This document shows, piece by piece, positions 1 to 9,836 of a stretch of 64,000 nt of DNA (the stretch's first letter is position 1; every line of letters starts with the position of its first letter). A program made the translations under genes and the position numbers. The notes below the pieces were generated by a model. That model had not been told where the DNA came from. It ran no database searches and saw only the letters and a program-made list of their open reading frames with translations. The DNA comes from Melampsora larici-populina 98AG31. Its lineage: Eukaryota; Basidiomycota; Pucciniomycetes; Pucciniales; Melampsoraceae. The DNA lies in NCBI RefSeq assembly GCF_000204055.1, contig NW_006768765.1:3279818-3343817 (forward strand), in the 5' to 3' direction.

Positions 1-415
1 TAGTGATACAATATCACAGAGAGTTTTAGTGACTAACACACACCACTACATACAATAAATAGCAGGTGTCTGCAAATAGTGGTGTGTATTGGTTCCTTAA
101 AATAGTGGTACACCACATCACTACTGAGGACCTGTCATATAGCTGTGCATAGTGAAGTGATTTCAACCTTGGTTAAGCATATCAGAAGAGTAATGGAACA
201 CTGTTCGTTCAGTGAACAGTGTTCTTGAGGTGCGTCTGTTCTATATAATTTCATGAGATACAATTGATTGATCAATGTCTGTCTAGGTATTTGAGCATGC
301 AACAAAACGCACGGAGGGGGATTTCCCCTCAGGATGCAAGGTTTTGTCTGAGTATTGAAAGGTCCAAAATGAACTTCTAGTTCTCCAACAGAACAGTTCA
401 TTTCCTAGCCTTGAC
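1..415. other. Gene-free stretch with a short hairpin
   Basis: No coding sequence recognised. Positions 194-222 form a perfect 11-bp inverted repeat with a 7-base loop. The stretch directly precedes a hAT transposase remnant and may be the remains of its upstream coding or intron sequence. Confidence 0.4.
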
Positions 416-2333
416 GTGATGATCAAGGAGATGCTCAAACATCTTCAAGTTTACGCTGACAAAGCCACCCAAACCGAGGTTGTACAGATTGCCACCATCC
501 TCAACCCACGTCAACAATTAAACTACATTAGCAAGTTTTGTCCAGATGTCGAAATCAATGCGCAAACCTCTTTAGATACTGTTTTTGCTCGATATGCTGA
601 AAACATGCCACCACCACGAGCCTTGTCGGTAGAAGTTGTTGCGGTGAATCAAGCTGATGTGAGTGACAATGAAGAGGACAATTTGTTTCCAGCCGCACCA
701 GCGACTGAGGGAACTCAGGATATTCAAATTGAACTAAGATGCTATCTTGAGGGTGCTAATCCCATTGGCAAAGGGACCAGTGCCCTCAACTGGTGGGCTG
801 TGAGTCCCTTTTTTAGCTCGACTTCACCTTTTTCTTACTCTCCGCTTATTTGTAAATTGTCTGCATGGTAGAGTAATGCAACAACTTTCCCAATATTGGC
901 CACAATGGCTCAAGATTACTTGGCCGGGAACTTTGTGCTCTGTTGAACGCACGTTCTCTTCAGCTGCGGATATTGCTGTCTCAATACCGCAACCGCTCCG
1001 CTTTCAATTGCGGTTGCGGAGCGATTGCGGAGCGCTTTTGAGAGCCGCTATACCACCGCTGTTTATAGCGGTGACTGCGCTCCGCAATGCCTAGGTGAAA
1101 AATTCCATAGCGGCGAACCCGCTCCGCAATGGTAAGGGGCTGGGTTTGCCCCGCTATATAGTGGCGCTTCTAAAGAGGCTGTTGTTTTTGTTCCTAGTTA
1201 ACACTGCCTGGTCTTAGGTTCGAATCAATTGCCAATCCTCCTTGTTTTTCTTCCAATGAAGATCAAGCAACTATTCAAAAAGGAACTTGAATTTGATTAA
1301 AGATAAAGAAACTGCAGTAGGTTCAACTTCTTTACCTGAAGACTCTCAACCAAAAGACGTGAATATAGTGATTGTAGGATTAAATTATACATCTAAAACT
1401 CAATATAGATCATTGGTTTGATTAGAATATGCAGAACCGATCAAGATTTGAAAGAAGTTGATTACAATATTTGTGAGTGGAGATGAAGGCAATGCTACAT
1501 AGATCATCTGTTGATGAAAGTTTACCAATCGTTTATTACCTTTGATTCAGGTTAATCAAGATCTTTTCAATAGCTGAAGAAGATTTCTCAACATCAAAAG
1601 CGGCAATCAAATTAAAATCGTTTAAGAACAAATTAACCTCATACCCTCAAACAATTCAAACTTATCAAATCAATCATCATCTTTTACAATAACCTTCAAT
1701 TCAAATTCAATCAACAGAAACTCATCTTATAATCTATCAATCAAGACTCATCTTTGGATTTCTTTTGTTTGAATCACCATTTTTTATGACACCCGATTTA
1801 CTTCATTCACCAATTTACTTTGGATCTTATTCAGGTTCAAAACTTCAATGTAAGCTTTTTTGTTTGAATCTCCTGTTTGATTTCTTATTTTTCAACTTGC
1901 ATTATACATATACTCCAGAGGAGTTGATCATGAAATGCCACAATATAGCAATATCACGCAGCAATTTGCTTATAGCGCACTATGTAGTGATTTCCACTAT
2001 AGCGCGCTATACAGCGAAAATATAGCGTTTCAATCGCTCCGCAAGCCTTGAAGGGAAAAAAATTGATATATAGTGATCCCATTGCGGAGCGATTTATAGC
2101 GCAGGCTCCGCATCGCAATGGAGAGGGACCAAATTCCATAGCGTTGCGGAGCGGTTGCAGTGTTGGCTGTCTCAAGTCAAGGATTGATGAAGCCCTCAAC
2201 AATATCGGAGGCTGTTGGTTGCCGAGAATGGTTGAAGAATAAGGCAGTGCCTTCTGGTAAGTTTCAGGAGGCAGTGACATACCTTTTGGATCATGAATTA
2301 CGCAAAGGAAAAAAGAAGAGCAAGGAAATTTAA
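416..2333 (+). pseudogene. hAT-family transposase, C-terminal part, broken
   Basis: Only the C-terminal half of a hAT transposase is visible. The first part (416-799) leads to a WW pair of the kind seen before the hAT dimerisation region. A likely intron follows (800-871, GTGAGT...TAG), then the frame continues as FPILATMAQDYLA (about 887-925). One extra G near 926 shifts the frame to SVERTFSSAADI (about 942-974), the hAT C-terminal dimerisation signature. The frame is then cut by an inserted TIR element (983-2165). It resumes at 2166 with a typical hAT tail (KPSTISEAVGCREWLKN) and stops at TAA 2331-2333. Without the insertion the reading frame is continuous across the junction. The N-terminal catalytic part is missing, so the copy is dead. 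Family recognition rests on recalled motifs. Confidence 0.8.
983..2165. mobile_element. Non-autonomous hAT-like TIR element inserted in the hAT gene
   Basis: The element has about 20-bp imperfect terminal inverted repeats, 982-1001 against 2146-2165 (18 of 20 match, core GCAACCGCTCCGC). It is flanked by an 8-bp direct repeat GCTGTCTC (975-982 and 2166-2173); shared bases allow the repeat to be read as up to 10 bp. GCGGAGCG-type motifs recur near both ends. It carries no transposase. An open stretch (about 1291-1422) encodes a peptide containing VNIVIVGLNYTSK and may be captured gene sequence. An 8-bp duplication fits the hAT superfamily. Confidence 0.75.
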
Positions 2334-2953
2334 GTTCTCGCCCAATCATTTCATTCTGTCTCTCGATTTTTTCCATTCTTTTAATGCTTGTCTTTTTTTC
2401 ATTACCTCATTTAATATGGCTTGTACTTTCTCTTTCTGCTTATATCTACTTTCACTGTAATTCGTTTTTTTTTGTTTTTGAGTAAGCGCTGTGTACGCAT
2501 AGCCTACGGTGGCTACGGTGGCTACGGCGCGACTAACTACGGTGTCACCGCACCGTAGTATGAAACCTAGGTAGTGATAACCTTGACTTCACTACGAAGA
2601 CGGTGTACAATTGAAGATTCACCGTACTGCACCGTTGTATGGACCGTAGTCCACTACGCTGCGGTCCGATTTGGGCAGAGATTGCGGCCTTTGGGAGGGC
2701 CGCGACTGTCAGACCTGCATCATCCCATGAATACATGGGATATCACCTTTCAATGAAATTTGACCGCCTACCTGTCCTGATTTAATTGCCATGTGCTGAA
2801 CATACTCATCACAGGTTGGTGAAATCTTATAACTCATTTCACCTTCTACCCGCGCGCCCTCGTCCCTCAGAAAACCCGCAAAGCGGGATCTGCCGCTCAC
2901 CACCACCTCACACACAGTTCCCCTTCTGCACCATCACTATCACCTGCCACAAC
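2334..2953. other. Gene-free stretch with CTACGGTG-type repeat cluster
   Basis: No gene recognised. Positions 2487-2680 hold many direct and inverted copies of CTACGGTG and CACCGTAG, like the subterminal repeats of a small DNA transposon. No clear element ends or target duplication were found. The 3' part is the region upstream of the KDZ gene. Confidence 0.5.
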
Positions 2954-5213
2954 ATGCTCTTGCACAAGTTCGTCGATAACCTTGCGCAATACTTCCCGGA
3001 CCTCCACTCGACCCTCACAGTCCACGACTTCACACGCTTTGCTACCTTAGCGTCGGAGGTGGTTTTCCGTTCCAAAGGAACGATCAGCAACGAAGCGGAT
3101 TCCATTATTCCCTTCCTACGCAACGCATTACACCTTTCTCTGCCCAAGGAATTGTGCTACCAACTATGGCATACGACTCAGCCCAATTTCAATACAATGC
3201 ATATTCAACCTGGCCACTTAATCCAACAGCACGGCTACTCACCCGACCTGACAACGAAGATCCCTGAATACACTCTGGTCTCCCCGGTCAAGCAATGCTT
3301 AGTCTGCGCAAAGCCTCACATTTTGCAGCTTCGCTCTCGCATGGACAGATATCTGTACGACGTGGACGGCGTCCATACTGCCAGCATTGTAACTCTGAAA
3401 TGCTCAGGTCAGCGCAGCTTTGCGGTCACACCAATAATGACACACCAACATATCTGACACTGAATTGAATATCCAACCCAAATGACTGACTCATAGGATG
3501 CTCGACCCACTACCGCCCGAGCTATCATTCAAAAAAAAAATTCGCACCTACTTCTCATCTGCGAACGGGCGCAATGCGGATATCTACCAGGTCAGTTGTC
3601 ATTTCTTCATGACACATCGACTGGCGGAGTTTTTTCGAGAGGGACAAATGCTCGCCCAGTAGGTTCCTCCTTGTTGCTTGATCACCAGCCACAATAAGAT
3701 ATTGATGATAGTGTGTTTTATATTCTCTCTGCTAGCATTTCAAACTTCAACTTGGCCAATCTGTTCAATCGGTGTTACGTCGATGACGTTCCCCTTCCGC
3801 CCCTTGCCGGCGCACCCAAGGTACGACCCAAGCTTTCCGAAGTTACGTGCAGAGATGCTCTCGACATCAATTCTCTCTTGCAAAAATTGGAGTCCGCCGG
3901 CGCGTGTCTGAGGGTCGATACGTCTGTTGCTCCTGAACATCGCTATCACAAAGCCATGAAGGCAGTGGTAGAATGGATCGCTTTGGAAGGGTCGAAGCAT
4001 CACAATCACGCATGCTCTGCATGTGTACGAGTAATCCCATTACCTACGGCAGACGGCCGTGCCAAACTCGGATGTACGTCTGGCCTACCTTCGTACTTAC
4101 AGCACGTTCGATCACTCTAAATCTGATTCTGTGTTGACTGTTAGACATCCGTGCTGTGGTTACAGATGGCATAACAATAGGGCACTGGCGATGTACTGCC
4201 ACCTCCGAGCAGTTGCGTGAACTTGCAAATGTAGACGGCCAGCCTGCCCCTAATGGGCCTTGTACCACCCCCCTCGCAAGTGTGTCTGATCGATTTTGTC
4301 CAGAGCACCACAATCGACTCGGAAAACGCTGTGTGGCGCAGCCGTGCAAACGCGACGCCACCAACGGAACAGCGACCTGCGACCTCCAAGAACATGTTGA
4401 CGCGTATGCTAAATTCAAAGCACATGTCTCTTCCAACTTTTCTCTCACTTCAATGCTTAACCGGCCTGGTTCAAATCGCCCTTCGGATCCGACAGTCCAC
4501 CAGCACTGGGACACTGCTGAACTGATTGGTCTCGAAAACGTCAAACAAGGCGATGAAGGCGATCGCTTGCATGAACAGGGTTGGATGGGTAGTGACGCTG
4601 CCCCCTGTCGCATCTCACTCTCCCGAAGCAAGACACACAATGACCAGCTAATAGTTGGAACCTGTGGGATAGTTCTTGCAAGAGAGACGTTCTTTCATGC
4701 AGAAAGCGTCAGTGCTGTTCGGGTAAGTTGCTACCAAGACGTGACTTGTCATAGTTGCTGACTATCTCTGAAAATGACTTTCAAACATAGGAGTTTATAC
4801 TTCGCACTTTCCCGCGCCAAATGCCACAGGTCTGTTTCTACGACAACACCTGCAAGCTGGTGGATCATATCTACCATGGGGGCGGCGACTCCACCCCCTT
4901 TTTGAACACTGTTTTTCCTGTTGACCCGTTCCACTTCCGCTCACACAAGGAAAGTGACGAGTTCTGTCAGTATTACACTGACCCTAAACTGTTCCCCGAA
5001 CTCCGAGACGCCAACGGTTGGTTTTTCGATGCTTCGGCAGGGGAGTGCACCAATGTGTGGTATGGCGGGTATGCATCACTTGCCAGAAATATGCATCCAA
5101 TCCGATTCAATTTCATGATGTGGGATATGATAGAACGGCGCAATGATTGGCTCATCAGGCGGCTTTCTAGACGTGAAAACATCTCTTTCATAGGCAACTT
5201 TCCCTTTCATTAA
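2954..5213 (+). pseudogene. KDZ-family transposase with CxC5/CxC6-like Cys clusters; one-base frameshift
   Basis: Five exons read well: 2954-3407, 3497-3658, 3736-4073, 4145-4722 and 4791-5213, all with GT-AG borders and agreeing phases except for one missing base. Exons 1-2 resemble the CxC5-type cysteine cluster found with KDZ transposases (CLVC, then KCSGCSTHYR and NADIYQV). Exon 4 resembles a CxC6-type cluster (VTDGITIGHWRC, RFCPEHHNRLGKRC). Exon 5 carries the KDZ catalytic blocks FYDNTCKLVDHI, FPVDPFHFRSHK and ECTNVWYGG. The break is in the run of ten A at 3531-3540: eleven are needed to keep the frame. With one base restored the gene would encode about 651 residues with no other stop. 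The defect may be a real inactivating deletion, a sequencing or assembly error, or transcriptional slippage. KDZ elements move by cut and paste and are typical of basidiomycetes. Confidence 0.82.
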
Positions 5214-5630
5214 ATCATTGTAATATGCGACAACTATCGGTTTTGGAATTGCAATATGTGTATTATACAATAGGGTCTATGTAATGCAACAATAGGGTCC
5301 ATGTAATGCAATATCTTGATTATTTTGATGATAAAACCTTGACATTACATTGTCATTCATCTTTCTTGTCTCATCACACCTCAAACGAAGTTGATTCCCT
5401 TGATTACAAAAAGAATAGATTGACTGATTCAATTCAATGAATCAGTCAAGGATTGAACAACGAACCATTTTATATAGGGGCAAAGAGGAAAGTGGAGCAA
5501 GTGATTTTGACTGTGACTGTGAATTTTCATTTCAGTCACAACATGTAATTCTCAGTATAGTTTGCTACTATTTTGTAATGTTGAACCGGTATCAGGTTTT
5601 TTCAGGTTTGAGTTATAACGAGCGAAAACA
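5214..5630. other. Gap between two convergent genes
   Basis: No gene recognised. This is the 3' intergenic region shared by the KDZ gene and the alpha-kinase-like gene. The 27 bases from 5224 resemble those from 7123 (both start TATGCGAC and contain GGTTTTGGA). Confidence 0.4.
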
Positions 5631-6747
5631 TCACGCTTTAACACAGAATTTACAACACTCATGTTCTTCCGGAAATCTTCGGACGGCCGAGCCACCAAGA
5701 TTGCTGTGGATCCGGCTCCCCCATCTATACCAAATGTCAGCATTGAGAACTCGAAGGGAGGTAAATATTCCAACGCACGTCTTGTCATGCACAACTGCCT
5801 CGGTAACAACTGGTCCAACACCTTGGAAGCCACATATGAACGTCTCCTCACCACTGACATCGTACGTCCAATGCGAGAATGTGTTGAGCACCAGGCGCAT
5901 GCTGGCGGCAAGAGGGTGGTGTTGTTCCGAAGGGACACACGGTCCGAAAGACGTGTCCAGACTGTAGACTTTGCGACGGCCTGGTATGTGCTCTTTGGCA
6001 TTAAAAGTGTGGACAACCCCTTTTGCAGTGGGAAGGGTAACGGGGTCGTGCATTTGCCCAACCATGTTCTCCTGCAACTGAATATCAAAGAGAGATTAAT
6101 ATAACGTTCAACGCTGTGTACCATCAATCAGATAAGACTTACGCGCAACTGTTTAAGGACTTGCCATTCTTCCACAGTGGCATCCGCGGGGTGTAAGTTG
6201 GCAATGAGGTTGTCGCAAAATCGTGCCAGTTGGTATGCAACATGGAAATTCATTTGGGCAATAGCCAAATGAGTGCGAAGGCTTCGTGATTCATAGTCAA
6301 ACAACCGCACTCCAGGTGGCACTTGCATGCCGGAACGAGACAGCAAAGCTTTGAAGGTCGAACGGAAGTCCCACCCGTGTATAAACTCTTCCGTGATTTG
6401 GATGGACGCAGAACGCTGGTCAAATCCCCACTCCATAGGGTGCTGAGAGGGATCGTAAGTAATTGCAAACATTATCACATTGTTGCCACGCGTGGTGAGT
6501 CTTGGCACGTCCACACGGTGTGAGCGATAACCAAAATCGTTTTGCGTGTCGATGAAGCGAGGTCCTTTGAAAAGTGCATTCTCTAAGAAATCATTGTGGT
6601 CAGCAAGTGAAAAAACAAAAGCCAAAAACAAAATAAAGAATCAAAGTACTCACTAAATCCACACAGCGAATGCAAAGTAATGATTGGTTCTGGTTCAATG
6701 GCGAGTGTGGTTGGTCTATTGGCCGCCGCGGCTATCGGGTCTGCCAT
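5631..6747 (-). CDS. Alpha-kinase-like protein (atypical protein kinase fold)
   Basis: Three exons on the minus strand: 6747-6654, 6582-6143 and 6077-5631, all with GT-AG borders and agreeing phases, giving 326 residues with no break. The C-terminal half has the layout of fungal alpha-kinase domains: VVHTFNAKEHIPGRR, then HHPLAASMRLVLNTFSHWTYDV, then FICGFQGVG, and a closing NLGGSAVRRFPEEHECCKFC. In recalled family members the FQG position is usually DLQG and the following TEAVVH is usually TDP-x-x-H, with the Asp residues needed for metal binding and catalysis. Here they are G and E, so the protein may be inactive as a kinase. The gene converges on the KDZ transposase gene and lies downstream of another minus-strand gene of unknown function. 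The alpha-kinase assignment is fairly good, the activity doubtful. Confidence 0.72.
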
Positions 6748-7425
6748 GTCAGTAGTGGAAAGGGAGGGAGTGCTTGAGGGCAGTTGTCATGGCCGAAATT
6801 TTGAGGTAGAGTTGAGAATTGGTTGAAAATTGGTTGAAAATTTTCAACCAGGGACTGTTTTTTTCCAAAAAACAAAAAAATGGTTCTGAATATGACTAAC
6901 CCTGACACACACACTCGAAAATAAGGGGTGACTCACGAAAAGGTAAAGAGAATGTATGTGTGCTCCATGTTAAACCTAAACCAAAACAGGCTGTGCAAAT
7001 GATCGAGTTTTCACGGGACATTACGCAGTGATACCAACAAAAATACTTGCTGCTCACTGAATGTGTTCTTTATGATCCAAAGTACTAGTTGAGTCCTCCC
7101 TCGGATAACTACTGGTGCTTTGGTATGCGACTATTATTGGTTTTGGATCTACGATGTTGGATGAGCCGACGTAATTGGCTGGTGGGCTATTGGTCTGGTG
7201 AGAGTGTCTCTTTGGTTGGTTATCTTGCGAGAAAAGATATTGGGGCAGTTGGACATTGGTTGTTTTTGGAACATGTGACAGACAGATGGCAGGTTGTTTG
7301 GTTGAGAGGACAAGCGGCACAAATCATTCACACAAGGAAACAAGGAATGGAGTTTGAGTCAGTTCCAACACAGATAGGAATAACCCAAAGCCAAAGCAAA
7401 ATAGACATGGTCATAACGGAAGATT
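6748..7425. other. Gap between two minus-strand genes
   Basis: Upstream region of the alpha-kinase-like gene and 3' region of the next gene. No coding sequence recognised. Positions 6820-6853 hold repeats of TTGGTTGAAAAT. Confidence 0.4.
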
Positions 7426-9553
7426 TCAATCTTCGCCCAATTTGCGTTTGCGCATACCTTGCGACGGGCCTAACTGAGGCACGCTGGTACTGTTCTCTGG
7501 TGGCGGGCAACCAGCGGCAATGAACTCCGCAAGGAAGTTCTGCCGAGCTGCAGCGAGGGTAACCGGGTTGGAAAGACTGAGCTGCTGTTCATGCCATTCA
7601 CTGAATCTCAAAACGGTAACACCGTTGAGCCATTGGGTGTATCGATATTTGGTATGATCGTTCCCTTGGTATCGAGTTTTGAAAACGCGATCCCACGCTT
7701 TCAACCGTGACAACATCTGGGGGATCAATTGGATCCACTGGAGTAGGTCACTTGATAGAACTTTGTAAGTCGGCCAGTGCTCTTTTGCAGGGGTGGAATT
7801 GTCCGCTGTTTCTGAGGGAGATACCTGTAATAGTATGAAATGAGAAGTTGGGTTGTGGCATTTATATACGACAAGTAAATGACTGACTCCTGATGTTGGA
7901 ACGCCTTGTTCCAGTTCTACATCTAGCGTGGGAGTGGTGACATGTTTCTCGCAAACAAGAATCACATCATCATCGTCTTCATCGTGGGTCACACTCGGTG
8001 TTGGCTTTGGTGTTTCGGGCAACATAGGAGTGTAATCCGGACCAGCAGTCTCGTAGGTAGTCCTACTCATCCAGTCAAATCGGGTACATTGCTCATGTAG
8101 AAGGTTCTTTGCTTTTACAAGTATTGTGCGCGGGAAAATGGGATGTCGGGCTGGTACGTCTATTGGGGTGGTGCACTGTATCAATTGGTCAGTTGTCATC
8201 TTCTATAGTCTGTTTAAAATCGGTTCAGTGGTAGTGTACATACCCATACATTCAAATTGTGTTTCCAGACGGAAAGAGCACGGCACCAGGTGCTGTTGGA
8301 GTGACCTTCGACAAGGGCGGCCTCGTTGACTAGGAATTGACATTGCTGGAGTGAGAAGCTTGGCCACTTCGTGGCAACAAAGGTGAACATATCGGGTTCT
8401 TCATTCGGCTACAAAGATGATTTTGTTAATGTACGTCCAGGGATTTCTATACTGATATAGTAGCTCTCCACTCTGACCTTGAGCCATGCAATGACACTGA
8501 CTGTCTTGGACTCGTTGGCTTCGACTTGTTGAGTACGAGAAATGCTTTGAAGCCGTGCCTCTCGCAATTCAAAGAAAGCAGCGAGCTGTATGTCACTAAA
8601 TTCTTGAGCCAGTGTTCCACCGGTTGGTGCACTTTGAAGCGGGATGCGTTTGTGTGTTGGTAGCGAGGCTGGGTGGGAGCCATTTGCACTTGTCTCTGCT
8701 GCTGCTGGATTATTGGATGACAATGAGGGATTTGGTGGGAAAATTGAATTGGATGACGACGAGGGCTTGAATGGAGGATGGATGGCAGGGGCACCCCCGG
8801 TGAAGGCCTGCATGGGTGCCTCTTCCTTTTTTGAGTGACCCTTGGCAGGGCATGGGCGACTTGGTTGACCTAATGAGATGCAGCACTGTTGGACGATAAG
8901 TGAGAGGTATGATGTGGGTTAGTGGTGTGATGCTTCAGTGGTGGAGGAGACTCTTACCGAAGCGCAGGCTTGGTATAGGCACTTCTTGTTGCCTTTACGC
9001 CCATCACGCGTTTTGTGGCTGGCCCCGGTCTGGCCTCCAACTCCACAACAGATGATGCTGTCCTTGACCTTGGGTGTGAGCGGGTGCGTATGCGAGCCGG
9101 TAGGTTGGAAAAGCTGTTGGAAAAGTTCCTGGCTGGCATTTGGGGTGGAATTGGATGTGGTTGGTCCATTAGAAATTGGTAACGCGGGGGCCTTGGGAGG
9201 ACAGTAAGCCAATGGGGGCCAATGGCCGGCGTTGATGGATGCGACCTCGTGTCTGAGTTGCGCACCACTCCAAGTGCGATAGTAATGACCAAGCGTTCCT
9301 CGACGTGGCTTGATGCCGCACTGATCATGCGTAAGCGGTCAGTCAGGTGATTCTCTCGGTTGAAGTGGGAAAGAAGACTCACAGCGACTTTGTAAGCTCC
9401 AGACGGAAGATAATTGATGTACTTCATCGGAGTGGTCCGGCCGTTTGATAAACAGATGGGGCATGCCAACCCAACGAGGCCGTCCTTAGTGGGAGGCGGC
9501 ACTGGCAATGAGGGGTTTATCCGTTGATAAGACGTGTCGATGTAAACACCCAT
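7426..9553 (-). CDS. Unknown Cys-containing protein, possibly transposon-associated
   Basis: Five exons on the minus strand read without a break: 9553-9383, 9320-8958, 8885-8478, 8408-8244 and 8202-7426, each in phase 0. The last may hold one more in-frame intron (GTCAGT...TTACAG, 63 bases near 7820-7890). The N-terminus has a CPIC pair; exons 2-3 give ICCGVGGQTG followed by GNKKCLYQACASCC, a dense Cys cluster that could bind zinc. The middle is rich in Pro, Ser and Asn and looks disordered. The C-terminal part is helical-looking and ends in a basic RKRKLGED tail. I do not recognise the family. Its place beside an alpha-kinase-like gene and a KDZ transposase suggests it may travel with a mobile element. 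The exact second-last splice site is uncertain (GTATGT or GTATGG donor). Confidence 0.62.
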
Positions 9554-9836
9554 TGGTACAGTATGCTTGATGGAAAGGAGAGGGTTAGAGGATATATGGG
9601 ATGGAGGCGGTGGTGAGAAAAAATGGGCGCACCCGGAAGCAAGGGTACCGGAATGAGACAGGAAGGGGACCGGAGGTGTTAGGTACGATGTTGAGATGCT
9701 GGAAAGGTGGATGGTGGGTGTCAGATGCGCTGTTAAGGAAGGGAAAGTGCTGCGTCAGGTGGGAGTGGTTTTCACGTGAGGGTTTACAGCTAGGTGAAAT
9801 ATGACACTGTCAGAGCTCTGACAGTACTGTCAGAGC
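9554..9836. other. Gap ending in a palindromic repeat
   Basis: Upstream of the Cys-containing gene. At about 9793-9834 there is a perfect 18-bp palindrome (CTGTCAGAGCTCTGACAG) followed by a further ACTGTCAGAGC copy. It lies exactly where the truncated gypsy sequence begins and may be the end of a DNA transposon that cut it. No partner end was found. Confidence 0.45.

Noticed and set aside
1180..1240. GGTTCGAATC resembling a tRNA B-box or SINE promoter
   Set aside because: No matching acceptor stem, anticodon arm or spaced A-box could be drawn; it lies inside a TIR element.
2704..2720. ACTGTCAGA as a partner end for the palindrome at 9793
   Set aside because: Only nine bases match and no target duplication or further inverted match follows.
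3591..3596. GTCAGT as an intron donor in KDZ exon 2
   Set aside because: The sequence after it continues the CxC5-like protein match in frame until 3658, so the site is probably not used.
7089..7523. Plus-strand open stretch rich in Trp and Gly
   Set aside because: It overlaps the 3' end of the minus-strand gene and has no family likeness; it looks like chance from base composition.
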